A stretch of 64,000 bases of DNA from Takakia lepidozioides (taxonomy: Eukaryota > Streptophyta > Takakiopsida > Takakiales > Takakiaceae). The notes below the pieces were generated by a model, which did no database searches, was not told the origin of the DNA, and worked only from the letters and a program-made list of their open reading frames with translations. The stretch is from assembly GCA_030704615.1 (NCBI GenBank), contig CM060734.1, positions 5,520,001-5,584,000 on the forward strand, given 5' to 3'. A program made the translations under genes and the position numbers. This document shows, one piece after another, positions 10,340-20,259 of the stretch (its first letter is position 1; the number at the start of each line of letters is the position of its first letter).

Positions 10340-11535
10340 CAGGTGCAGGGGGACCAACCTCTTGGTGGTCGTACCTATTTAAGAAAAAACAATTGTGCGA
10401 CCACCAGTAGCGGTCGTTGCAACTGTTAAAATAAAAGAAAAATGTTGCGACCACCCCCCTGCTGGTAGTCGCACCTATTTACTGATTTAGTAGGTAGTAA
10501 GTTAGTACGTAGTAAGAGGGGGGTCCTTTATATAGCATCTCAGGGCGGCGGGACCCTTCTAGAAGCTCGCCGACCGTGGGAGCCTTCTAGAAGGCCCTAG
10601 ACACATGTCAACCCTACATGACTCCCTATTCTAAATTTAGCCAATTCATCAATTCTTTTTTTGGACCCCCTCATCTCATTCCTTAATACACGTGGCCTTC
10701 GTACATATGCGCCCCACTCTAATTCCTGGGCCACAGTAATTCCTGGACCACTCTAGAATCAGGGCCCGAATGAAACTGCTCTACATATTATTCGCACATA
10801 TTTAACAAACAGAAAAATGGTCCGACCACCCCCATGTTGGTGGTTGCAGCTATTTAAAAATAGAAAATTCTGCGACCATCTCCTTGCTGGTGGTCGCCCC
10901 TAAAAAAAAATGGTGCGACCACCCCCCTGCAGGTGGTCGCAGATTATTTATTTTTATTTTTTTTTTAAAAATATAAAGGGAAACGCCTGGGAGCGACAGC
11001 TCACAAATCAGGCCCCTTAGTAGTGAGAGGAGAAAATAACCTCTTTCATTTATGCGCCATGAGGCGTAGGAATGGGGCACTACCCACGAACCATACCACA
11101 CCCATCAAGTAGCAAGATTTGACCCCAGAATCGTTCGGGTCGCACTTAGTGCACTTAACCAACTGAACTACTGACTGTTGGTAGATATTAAAAAATCGGA
11201 AAATTATGCGACCACCCCCCTGCTGGTGGTCGCATCTATTAAAGAAAAAGAAAATAGTGTGACCACCAGCACGTGGTGGTCGCACCTATTTTTTTTTAAC
11301 CAAAATTTCTGCGATCACCCTCTGGTGATCGCGCCTATTAAAAAAAAGAAAAATTATGCGACCACCCCCGTCGCACCCATTAAAAAATATATATATATCT
11401 GCGACCACCCCCTGCTGGTGGTCGTACCTATTAGAAAAAATAAATTTTTTGCGACCACCCCCCTGCTGGTGGTCACACATAATAAAGAAAAAAAAAAATA
11501 ATGCGACCACCCCCTACTGGCGGTCGCAGCTATTA
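10340..11535. repeat. Array of about 12 GCGACCACC...GGTGGTCGC hairpins
   Basis: Imperfect palindromes of about 28 bases, consensus GCGACCACCCCC then TGCTGGTGGTCGC, recur at about 10397, 10447, 10821, 10871, 10914, 11207, 11255, 11308, 11357, 11400, 11450 and 11502. Within clusters they are about 50 bases apart, separated by short A/T-rich spacers (CACCTATTAAAAAAAG-like). Arrays of this kind occur as subterminal repeats of CACTA elements, but no CACTA terminus is visible at either end. A SINE splits the array. Confidence 0.85.
10946..11183 (-). mobile_element. tRNA-derived SINE with A-rich tail
   Basis: On the minus strand an A box (TAGTTCAGTTGGTTAAG, 11154-11170) is followed by a B box (GGGGTCAAATC, 11116-11126). 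A non-tRNA body of about 140 bases ends in an A-rich tail at 10946-10975. It sits between hairpin units of the array, so it inserted after the array formed. The body shows no resemblance to the 1.7-kb SINE, which has a TTATC tail; this is a different family. Confidence 0.7.
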
Positions 11536-11939
11536 CTAGCGTGCGTAGTCATGATGACAGCGCGCGCCCCGAGTGTGGAGGGGGGCTTATAAGGCCTTCG
11601 AGGCCATTCTCTCCCTCACTTTTATCCACACCAGGACTTGGTGGGCGATGGGATGTTGCATTCCTTGTCGTTGAGCCCGAGTGGAGGGGGGTGCTATTGG
11701 TTGGGTGGGGGGTATTTTGGGCCGTTGGTTTCTACGAAATCGATGTTGAGTATCTCCCGGGAAGCCCTCCTCTGACACCCACGTTTTTTTCTGTCACTTA
11801 GAACTGCAGAGGGAGTGACACGTGCCTCTAGTACTTGGGGAGGATTCATTAGGGAGTAGGATTAGGTACAATTTAGGAGGGTTGGGAGAGCATTTTTCTT
11901 AGCAAACATCTGTCGAGTAGGGATAAGCCAGAGCCATAA

Positions 11940-12437
11940 ATGGCGGAGGAGGAAGACAGAGGAGGTCATCCCAGGGATGACGATAATGAACCTGGACCTC
12001 CCAAAAAAAAACCGAAATGGGCCAGGCGCGAATTTCGTTGGGACATATACAATGACCCCAACATTGTTGCGGAACCAGGTTGGGAAGTTTGGAGGTGGGG
12101 GCAGTGATGGTCGCTTGGTGACTGCAGGAAATTTGTGGACTGGTGTCACATAAATCGTTTGTGGCCCAGAGATAGGCATGATCCACAAACCAAACAAAAT
12201 CAAGCTAGCTTGCATTCCGGCACCAACCCGCATTTCCGCCATAGGGTAAAGGAGGTATATACAACATTGTGGGGTCAACCGCTCGTCAACAACAAGATCC
12301 CGTATTTATTTGCGGCCATGTTGTACACAAAGTTGATTTTAATGCGACCAGTGGATTGGCAAACTGCCACTACGAGACAGCGTACTAGACTATACATGTT
12401 CTCTGATATCCCAGACTTGTATATACGTCAGGGGTAG
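11940..12437 (+). pseudogene. Unrecognised ORF, probably the start of a transposon gene, frameshifted
   Basis: An ATG at 11940 opens a frame MAEEEDRGGHPRDDDNEPGP, then PPKKKPKWARREF, ending at a stop near 12105. The sense continues in another phase as FVDWCHINRLWPRDRHDP, HFRHRVKEVYTTLWGQ and LILMRPVDWQTATTRQRTR until 12437. An acidic-basic N-terminus followed by a Trp-rich globular region is typical of plant transposon accessory proteins, but I do not recognise the family. A TATA-like CTTATAAGG lies at about 11586, downstream of the hairpin array, so array and ORF may belong to one element. Confidence 0.45.
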
Positions 12438-12629
12438 GACATCATACGGTTGGATGGAAACGACGAGGTGGAAGAATGAGGAAAGACAGACGCAGTGGTG
12501 GTGTGGGAGGTGTAGGGGACCAACCTTCAGATTATACGCCGCAACAGGTCTCCGCAGCCGGGCCTTCAACGTCTGAGGTGGAAGGGGCAATAAAAAAAAA
12601 ACATGAGCACGCGAAACGCAGTCCAACAG

Positions 12630-12960
12630 GTCCTAAGGTAATAGCAGATCCAACAGAATATATTCAATGGGTGAACGGATGGTTGCCCATCCAAATCATT
12701 TTTGTTTGCTTCCAAACTTTGCCAGTACGTTTAAGACACCCTCTCACAGGTCCCGGACTAATATCAGATCAATCAAAATTCATTCAATGGCTCAACGGAT
12801 GGTTGGCCATCGAAATGATTTTGGTTCGCTTTGAGACTTGGCCAGTATGTTCAATATACCATGGAAGAGGCCCCAGAGTAATATGAGATCAATCGAAATT
12901 CGTACCCTCTCATAGGTTCCAATGTAATATGAGATCAATCGAAATTCGTTCGATGGGCCA
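12630..12960 (+). repeat. Degenerate tandem repeat, about 108-bp unit, in an ORF
   Basis: Two full units (12630-12737 and 12748-12860) and at least two partial ones up to 12960 share CAGGTCC..., AGATCAATC and ATTCAATGG..GAACGGATGG. In the plus-strand frame starting near 12476 the units read YIQWVNGWLPIQIIF and FIQWLNGWLAIEMIL. No homology recognised. Confidence 0.6.
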
Positions 12961-13453
12961 ATGAGGCATTTAGTTGTCATCTGGTTTTTGTTCATTGCGA
13001 AAAAGAAATCTTGCAATGCGTGCACGGCTATTGCACCCATTGAACGGATGTGGTTGAAGCCCCTCTTTTGCCCGCATGTGCTTGAACATGTGTACGACAC
13101 ATGTGCGGAGACACAACAAACGAATAAATCATTTGTCTCCCCATCGACGCCAAGCCATTCCATAATGTAATTGAATTTAAATTAATTTTAAGCCAATAAA
13201 TAGGTTTGCACTGCCTTTCATTGGGGGTTTTGGCACGTATCGATTTGCTTTTGGCTCAATTTTGTTTTGCGGCTTCAAGCATCCCACTGCTACTCCCCCG
13301 TTAAAATTTAGACCAATAAAAAATGCCCCAAAAAAAAAGTGTTCTCTTCGCTCACTATTGCAGAACTCTCTATGAAGAGTGCATTAAGTAAAACACAAAT
13401 CAAGTTTGGAGTGCAAAACGGGTTAAAAAATTGTGGTTTTGGGTCCAAATGAA
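12961..13453. other. No gene recognised
   Basis: AT-rich, no coding signal recognised, between the tandem repeats and the foldback element. Confidence 0.35.
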
Positions 13454-14044
13454 TCGTAATCTGAGAGCAGAGAGAATGCAGACCTTTTATCCATTTGGTA
13501 TTCAAGTCCAAGGATAGAACTACATTGTAGAGGGAGAGCCTTATGAGAATGGGTCTGGTATGCGCACTCCCTTACGGAGTGAGTGCATACCAAACTCACT
13601 CCATAAGGACTGCCATACCAGGGGGGGGTTGGTGGGTGCCCTCTCTCCTCTCTCTCAATTATCTGTTTGGGATTAACAATTTTTTTCCTAAGCCTATCTG
13701 GTTTGGAAATACCTTCTTTCTAATCCCTTTCATCCGGTAGGGATGAAATCCAAAACATATTCCATTAGGGATTAGAAAGAAGGTATTTCCAAACCAGATA
13801 GGCTTAGGAAAAAAATTGTTAATCCCAAACAGATAATTGGAGAGAGGGAGAGAGGGGCCACCCACCATCCAACCCCTGGTATGGCAGTCCCCTTATGGAG
13901 TGAGTTTGGTATGCACTCACTCCGTAAGGGAGTGCGCATACCAGACCCATTCTCATAAGGCTCTCCCTCTACAATGTAGTTCTATCCTTGGACTTGAATA
14001 GCAAATGGATAAAAGGCCTGCATTCTCTCTGCTCTCAGATTACG
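13454..14044. mobile_element. Foldback (MITE-like) element, 276-bp arms
   Basis: Positions 13454-13727 are the reverse complement of 13769-14044 with few mismatches and about 3 nt of indel. For example TCGTAATCTGAGAGCAG opens the left arm and its complement closes the right arm. The loop is only about 40 bases. The arms contain nested shorter palindromes around GCACTCCCTTACGGAGTGAG. It has no coding capacity. No clear target-site duplication could be assigned. Confidence 0.85.
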
Positions 14045-15244
14045 AGTGAACATTGGCACAACATAATTCAAACTTGGCAAGAGTTCAGAAATTACAGGTG
14101 TTCTTCAACCAATGGCAGCAGACTACTGCACATCTTCCCACCATATCAGCCAACTTTTTGGTTAGAACCAATTTATGAATAAGAACTTGTGTTCTTCAGC
14201 AGCACTGGCAGTAGTCTACTGCCCCTGATTCAAACAAGCCATCTTCCAGCAACATAGTAAGATTGGGTACTTTTTTTGGTGCTACAAAGAGCAAAGCCAT
14301 AACCAGGAGAAACATGGAAGCACTTGAGCCAAGGACAAGGAAGTCACTCGTATCATAAGGTAACTAAACTGACATAAAGGCATCGGCTACAAGAGACCAG
14401 CTAACAAGAGTAATGTGCATTGACCGGATCATGTGTAAGGTGTACAGTACATATACTCTAGCAGGCTGTCTTACCAGGGCCTAGCTCAGAATATCATCAT
14501 TCAGAAGTCATTTAGATGCTCTATGTTTATTTCAGGTACCATCAAGGATGCCTTACTCTCCATGCCCAATCAACCAACATATTTTTGCTGGAGAGGATCA
14601 TACCTTACGAGGGATTTGTTGCTCCATATTATTGTTATGGAGGTATAGGGGCTGATACCCCATGGCTTTGCCAGACCTCTGCAAAAGCCATTAAAGGTGT
14701 TAGAACATCAAAAGTAAGAAGACTGGAAAATGACAAGTGAGAGGTAGATAGTGTGTACAGAAACCACTAAGTACACTGGGCAAAAAAACAGAGGGAAGAT
14801 AAATATGTCTTGTCAAGGCACAGACAAGACAAGTGATGTCATTGTCAAATAAAGACAAATCAGCCTCATGACAAGGCACCATCTAACTTCACCTCGCATA
14901 CACAGTATCTTACTTGATAGAAACTCATGTCATCTTCCTGAAAGTACATGAAAAGTTAGGCTGGGAGGGTGGGATTTCCAAGACAACCATCACCTTGGAT
15001 TCAGATGTCATTCATCGTTGAAGGAGTCTTGTTCAAAAAAAAAAAAAAAAAAAAAACCAGGACAAACACCAACCCTTGGTACATACCATCAACAGAAACA
15101 CTTGAGCCTTAAAAACGAGTTGCAGGTGTTTGCAATTCCAAAAGCCCAGCCTGATAAATTTAGTCTATGTTCCATGAATGCATAAAGGTGTGGATCTGGA
15201 TTTCCATCATCTCTCCAAAACTCAATCAGAAGCAGGAGTGCTAC
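14045..15244. other. No gene recognised; A22 run
   Basis: Non-coding by eye. It contains a 22-base A run at 15035-15056, possibly the tail of a retroposed sequence on the plus strand, but I could not identify its body. Confidence 0.35.
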
Positions 15245-16300
15245 ATTGAGCATAATCAGAACTTTATGGACAACACCAGCTCAGAGGGTATTCCAAAAAG
15301 CCCAGTTTGAAAAATTAAACCAGACATTGTGTATTTTGAAAAAGCCAGACCAGCCAGCCACTGCTTGGTATTTTTTCCAAGTCAAAACAGTGTGCAAAGG
15401 TCTTGCTTTCAAATCACTGGGTATGTCCAAAAGTACTACTCGGTACTTTTTCAAACTTATAATAGCGTAACCAGGCCTGTTTAAACTCAATGGTTAATTT
15501 CAAAGATACTGCTTGGTACACCTAAAGCAGCCATTATGTAATCTGAAAAGCCATCAAGCCAAAACAGCTTAGACAGTTCAGTTTTAAACTCAGAGAGTAG
15601 TTCCAAAAACTTGCTTCATAACTCAGACCAGACGGTGGTAATTTGGCAAAGCCCTTCAATACATCTGCTTGGTATTCTTCAAGCTAAAACAATATGAATA
15701 TATCTGCCTTAAACAAGTTAAAACAGTAAAACCAGATCTGTTTCAGACTCAAAGGGTGGTTCCAAAGGCATAGCTTGGCAACCTTAAAACAGATGTTATG
15801 TAATCTGAAAAGCCCGTCATGCCAGGTGCTTGGCCTGTTTTAAGCTCAACGGTTAATTTCAAAGATGCTGCTTGGTACACCTAAAGCAGCCAGTATGTAG
15901 TATGAAAAGCCATCGAGCCAAAACAGCTTAGACATTCTGTTTTAAATTCAGAACGTAGTTCCAAAGACCTGCTTGATAAATCAGACCAGACAGCCTGTAA
16001 TTTGCTCAAAGGGTGGTTCCAAAGGCATTGCTTGGCAACCTTAAAACAGATGTTATGTAATCTGAAAAGCCCATCATGCCAGCAGCTTGGTAATCTCTCT
16101 AAGTTCGAACAGTGTAGTCGTAACTGTTTTAGTCTTAGAACTCTAACCTCAATGTCCAAAAAGTACTCCTTGGTACTTACCATGTTAAAACAACATAAGA
16201 AGGGACGTTTTAAGCATCACTGGATAGCTTTAGGTCTGAAGATGTTACTCCAGCACCATATCAATATGATGCCAAAGTTCAGACTGGTATCATGCTAGAA
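15245..16300. repeat. Degenerate complex tandem repeats
   Basis: Blocks recur with variable spacing. GGTTCCAAAGGCAT.GCTTGG occurs at 15759 and 16015 (about 257 apart). GGTTAATTTCAAAGAT followed by CTGCTTGGTACACCTAAAGC occurs near 15491 and 15850 (about 358 apart). A shared submotif, 'CTTGGTA' after 'TTCCAAAG', recurs roughly every 50-100 bases. It looks like an old higher-order satellite. No coding function is evident. Confidence 0.6.
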
Positions 16301-16486
16301 AAACTGACTTATAATCAGGTTAAAAACCCCCGAGTCTTAATAGAACGTATGTATTCTAATAACCACTCCAGGGCCTAAATCTGCCTTGACCCCTGGATTG
16401 ACACTTGGGCCAATTACAAATGTCAATATGTAAAAGCTAGCTATTTCCTAGCTAGTTTCACACTAGTGGTAAAATAACTTGACAGC

Positions 16487-16678
16487 TGTCGTGCGCATAC
16501 ATATCGCTACACAACTACATCGCTATCCAAAAACCACACAACACATGTGCACACCACACACTAGTATACCACTAGTCCAGCCACTAGTCCAGCCACTAGT
16601 CCAACCACTAGGCTACAACTAGTCAGTCACTAGGCTGCCACTATGCTGCCCACTATGGCAGTCACTAGTCCACACAAT
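16487..16678 (+). repeat. Left arm of 192-bp inverted repeat
   Basis: Begins TGTCGTGCGCATAC and ends CCACACAAT. It contains a short internal tandem of CCACTAGTCCA. It matches the reverse complement of 26594-26785 over its whole length with two substitutions (A/G near position 50, G/A near position 107). Confidence 0.92.
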
Positions 16679-17082
16679 CGCCCCCCTAGCTGGTGCTTAG
16701 GTCCCTCTAAGTCAAGGTAGCCACAAGATGTGATAGTGACCATAGCCTCACTAAGTCCTCCACCACTATCCCTACTACACTCAAACTCGATAGATCAAGA
16801 GGCCGGGTGCAAGAGTTGCCCCATCGTTAGTCGCCGTCTTGCAACCTGTGAACTTGAGCTTGGGATCTCATGTATTGACTCCTATGAGCTTGGCCTCCCA
16901 TGTCTTGTTAGCTGCCTCCAGTCATGTCCACTGCCACTATCCCAAGCAGTGTGGACACAACCAATCTCCGTCAGGAACCTTCTCAAGAGGTGGTGTCAAG
17001 CATCACATATGCCAACCCCTTGAGCATTGATCACACACCAGCATGGTGGCTGCCCCTTTGGCAGACCCACAGAGCATGCACC

Positions 17083-18270
17083 TCAAACCTGCAGGTACCA
17101 CTGCCAAGTTTGGGTCAACTCTGCCATCGACATTGGGAAGGTGACATGGCGCACAATTACGCACATGGTCCTTCCAATCATGCCATCCTGACCCTCCAAG
17201 ATCAGGACCCCTGAGGGCAACACCTCTCGAACCCTCAGAATAACACGCCCTGCAGTAACATCCAGAGTCGTAGGAGCAGTCTGCTGCAAATAAACATAGT
17301 CACCAGGGCTAAACCTCCGAACCCCAGGACGATATCATCCACCACGTATAGTAGCATACCTCAACGTATCACGGTGTTGTGCAATGGCAAGGTTCTCAAA
17401 AGCCATGGGCATGACTTTCTTGAACAACTCTGCACGCTGATCACATACACGTACCCACACGTCTGGGTCGTCAAGGTTAAGGACTTGAGCAGTGTCCCTA
17501 CGAATGGCTGCAGGCAAATCCGGCTCTCGGCCAAAGAGAAGGAAATATGGTGAGAAGGAGGCAAGTGATGCTTGTTTGCTGAACCTGTAGCCCATGGCTA
17601 ACCAAGGAACCTAAAGATCCCAATCTCCTAGGTGTCCCTTCTGCAAGCCATACTTGCGCAAACCCCTCTTCACTGTCTGAACAACTCTCTCTGCTAAGCC
17701 ATCGGCCTCAGGATGATCCCGAGAAGTGGTGCGGTGGTCTATCAAGGCTTTATCACACAAAGCCTGAAACTCCCCCAAAAACTCTCTCCCTTGGTCCGTG
17801 AGTACCTCAGCTGGAGCACCAAATCGGCTAAGCACACGATCCAAGAATGCATACGCAGCCCCCTCACTAGCCTTGTCAGGCAATGGAACCAACTCAATCC
17901 ACTTGGAGAAGTGCTCCACCATCACCAACACATATCTGTGGTGGCGCATAGTCAGTGGCAACGGTCCTGCGAAGTCAAGACTCCACCTGTAGCCCAATCC
18001 CATGATTGGTAAAGGATGCAACTGTGGTGTAGGGGCGTTGAATGAAGCACGCACCCTGTCACACACCATGCACCTAGCCACGAACTGTTGCACCTCTGTA
18101 TGCATACCACGCCACCAATACTGCCCCTGCAGTAAACTGTGAGTGCGTCGCACTCCAAAATGCCCCAACTCCTCATGGGCATGCCGCACTAACCGTGCAC
18201 GCTGTGTGGGGTGAGCACAATCCTCACCCGACCATCCTCCCACACTCGAAGTAGGTGTATCCCCTCCCAC
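17083..18270 (-). pseudogene. Ty3/gypsy integrase, with in-frame stops in the C-terminal part
   Basis: It joins cDNA to the chromosome. On the minus strand the HHCC zinc domain is seen as HEELGHFG with the pair CMVCDRV. The catalytic D-D-E core follows: SLDFAGPL (first Asp), LTDQGREF (second Asp) and HPEADGLAERVVQ (Glu). After GDWDL there is an in-frame TAG at 17611, then VPWLAMGYRFSKQ continues in the same frame. A second stop (TGA) follows IRGG at 17335. The C-terminal domain then runs on through VRRFSPGDYVYLQQ and VREVLPSGVLILEG to about 17083. The catalytic core itself has no substitutions at D, D or E. No chromodomain is seen. Confidence 0.88.
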
Positions 18271-19145
18271 TTGAACCTCTTGGCTCGTTGCAGGATCCGA
18301 TCCCTCTCCCTGGCAGTCACAATGGCTGCCGTGTCTCCCGTGCGGAGGTAGTCCAACACAGCCGAATCCTCATGTATATCTCTGGCACCACCTAGCTCAT
18401 CACTAGCCTCAGGGTCCTCAGACACTCCGTCTACAGTCATCCCTGTTGTAGGTCCAATCTGACCTCCCGATGCCAAGATACACAAAAATGCAGATGCATG
18501 CCATCCCGACACCATCTCCTCGTCCGTCTCACCATGCCACCGAGCTCCAGTGTCATCCTGCTGGCTCATGCATGGATTGCGACTCAATCCATCCGCATCC
18601 CGATTGACCAAACCTGGTCGATGCACAACCTGAAAGTCATACTCCTGGAGTATAAGTGCCCACCGTGCAAGCTTCCCCGTAAGCTTGTCTGACTCCATCA
18701 ACCACTTGAGTGGCTGGTGATCCGTGACAAGGGTGAAAAGATTGCCGTATAGATAGCACCTGAAGTGTGCCACGGCCCACATTGCAGCTAAGCACTCTCC
18801 CTCATATGAGCTGTACTTAGCCTCTGCAGCGTTGTTCGAGCGGCTAGCGTAAGCCACTACGAACTCTCTTCCCTCATCATCCACCTGTGTGAGCACCGCT
18901 CCAAGCCCCAGCATGCTCCAATCCGTATGCAGCTGAAAGGGACGCCCCCTGATAGGTCGTCTCAAGATAGGCGCCGAGGTCAACCTCGCCTTGAGCTCTT
19001 GAAAAGCTCGTTCCTGCTCATCTTCCCACTGCCACTCCTGGTCCACCTTGGTCAGCTTGGTTAGAGCCTTTGCAATGGTACTAAATCCCTTGACAAACCG
19101 TCTATAATAGTTTGCCAACCCCATGAAAGCTCGAACTCGGCTCAC
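18189..19145 (-). CDS. Ty3/gypsy RT thumb and RNase H
   Basis: It degrades the RNA strand during reverse transcription. The frame begins with the RT connection FMGLANYYRRFV, then RNase H with LHTDWSMLGLGAVL (Asp), YEGECLAAMWAV (Glu) and VTDHQPLKWL (Asp). The VVHRPGLVNRDADGLSRNP segment that follows is characteristic of algal and seed-free-plant gypsy elements. A spacer of about 90 residues leads into the integrase. The phase differs from both RT (upstream) and integrase (downstream), so two frameshifts bracket this segment. It is otherwise open for 318 codons. Confidence 0.88.
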   Translation of the reverse strand: MSRVRAFMGLANYYRRFVKGFSTIAKALTKLTKVDQEWQWEDEQERAFQELKARLTSAPILRRPIRGRPFQLHTDWSMLGLGAVLTQVDDEGREFVVAYASRSNNAAEAKYSSYEGECLAAMWAVAHFRCYLYGNLFTLVTDHQPLKWLMESDKLTGKLARWALILQEYDFQVVHRPGLVNRDADGLSRNPCMSQQDDTGARWHGETDEEMVSGWHASAFLCILASGGQIGPTTGMTVDGVSEDPEASDELGGARDIHEDSAVLDYLRTGDTAAIVTARERDRILQRAKRFKWEGIHLLRVWEDGRVRIVLTPHSVHG

Positions 19146-19177
19146 ATCCGTGGGGCGTGGAATTTGTGCAATGGCCT

Positions 19178-19909
19178 CTACCTTAGTTGCTGTACCCCCA
19201 ATCCTCCAGGATATATCATGTGACCCAGATACTCAATCTGGTTGTGGAAAAACTTGCACTTCCCCGGATGCAACTTCAATCCGTGCGCTCTCAAGCGCTC
19301 CAATACCACCTGAAGGTGTCTCTCATGCTCCTCCATCGTAACACTAAAGATGATGATGTCATCTATGTAGCACCGAGCAAAGTCCACCCCTGCTAGAATC
19401 CTATCCATGACTCTCTGAAACTCTGCAGGAGCATTCTTAAGCCCAAATGGTAAGAACCGCCACTGATATAGGCAATCCTTGCCGTGCTCATTGATCCCCC
19501 AGAATGTCGTCTTCTGCTTGTCCGCCTCCTTGATTGGCAACTGGTGATATCCGGATCGTAAATCCAAAGTGCTAAAGGCCTTAGCATGCCCGATGGCATC
19601 AAAGATCTCCTCTGGTGTTGGCATGGCATACTTATCGGACTTGGTCTGACGATTTACAGGCCGGTAATCACCGCACATACGTCTCTCCGTCCAATTGCCA
19701 TAGACATCCTTCTTGGCTGGCATCACTGTGGCTGAAGCATACTCTCCACCAGAGAGCTCCACCAAACCTGCCTCCCAGAGATCTTGAGTCCTCATCTGAA
19801 TCAAAGACCTCTCCATGTCACTGTATCTATAGGGTCTCCGAAAGATTGGCGTGTCAGTGGCCAACTCAATACGGATCTCTTGACCCTTCAGTGCTCCCAA
19901 GTCCTTCAA
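19178..19909 (-). CDS. Ty3/gypsy reverse transcriptase
   Basis: It copies element RNA into cDNA. Visible motifs in order are [41 protein letters not shown], the catalytic CYIDDIIIFS (YxDD box with both Asp), and LHPGKCKFFHNQIEYLGH. All core motifs are intact over 243 codons. The frame ends just before the thumb, which continues in another phase at 19145. It lies immediately 3' of the methyltransferase and its acidic linker, so in the polyprotein the methyltransferase would sit directly N-terminal to RT. Confidence 0.93.
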   Translation of the reverse strand: MKDLGALKGQEIRIELATDTPIFRRPYRYSDMERSLIQMRTQDLWEAGLVELSGGEYASATVMPAKKDVYGNWTERRMCGDYRPVNRQTKSDKYAMPTPEEIFDAIGHAKAFSTLDLRSGYHQLPIKEADKQKTTFWGINEHGKDCLYQWRFLPFGLKNAPAEFQRVMDRILAGVDFARCYIDDIIIFSVTMEEHERHLQVVLERLRAHGLKLHPGKCKFFHNQIEYLGHMIYPGGLGVQQLR

Positions 19910-20067
19910 ACTGAAGGCAAAGCAATTCCTGTAAGCCCTCAGGAACCGCCGTATACGTCGTCTCTCTCCTCCGGTGACAATGGGTCCAATGTCAGGCTCC
20001 CAATTGTCCTCCGTAACTACAACCTTAAGTCCAGTGGGCTTAGAGGTAGAGGACGCGTCAGTGGTTG

Positions 20068-20259
20068 CTATGCTGCAACCTCTTGAGCAGTACTCCCTGC
20101 CTGCTCAGTCAATGACAAGACCTCATCCTGCCCCATCATCTCATCATTGAGGACCTCCTCAACCCGAGAAGAATCCCCAACCTCATCATCACAGCCGCCT
20201 TGGCTGCCAACTCCCTCTGAACCTCGAGCACCTCCCACGTGTGCCATGGATGCATGCAC
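20068..20259 (-). CDS. Acidic linker between methyltransferase and RT
   Basis: In a phase different from the methyltransferase frame this reads a Gly/Glu/Asp-rich sequence containing GCDDEVGDSSRVEEVL and NDEMMGQDEVLSL. The element must have shifted frame here, because the overlapping continuation of the methyltransferase frame is basic and ends at 20136. No fold recognised. A stretch of about 160 bases up to RT is also frame-broken. Confidence 0.45.
   Translation of the reverse strand: MHASMAHVGGARGSEGVGSQGGCDDEVGDSSRVEEVLNDEMMGQDEVLSLTEQAGSTAQEVAA

Noticed and set aside
11112-11170. tRNA gene on the minus strand
   Set aside because: Same reason; it has a long non-tRNA body and an A-rich tail.
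10340-11535. Second CACTA element
   Set aside because: The hairpin array is suggestive, but no CACTA tip or target duplication was found on either side; kept as a repeat only.
12792-13163. 123-codon minus-strand ORF
   Set aside because: It overlaps the tandem repeat on the other strand and shows no family features.
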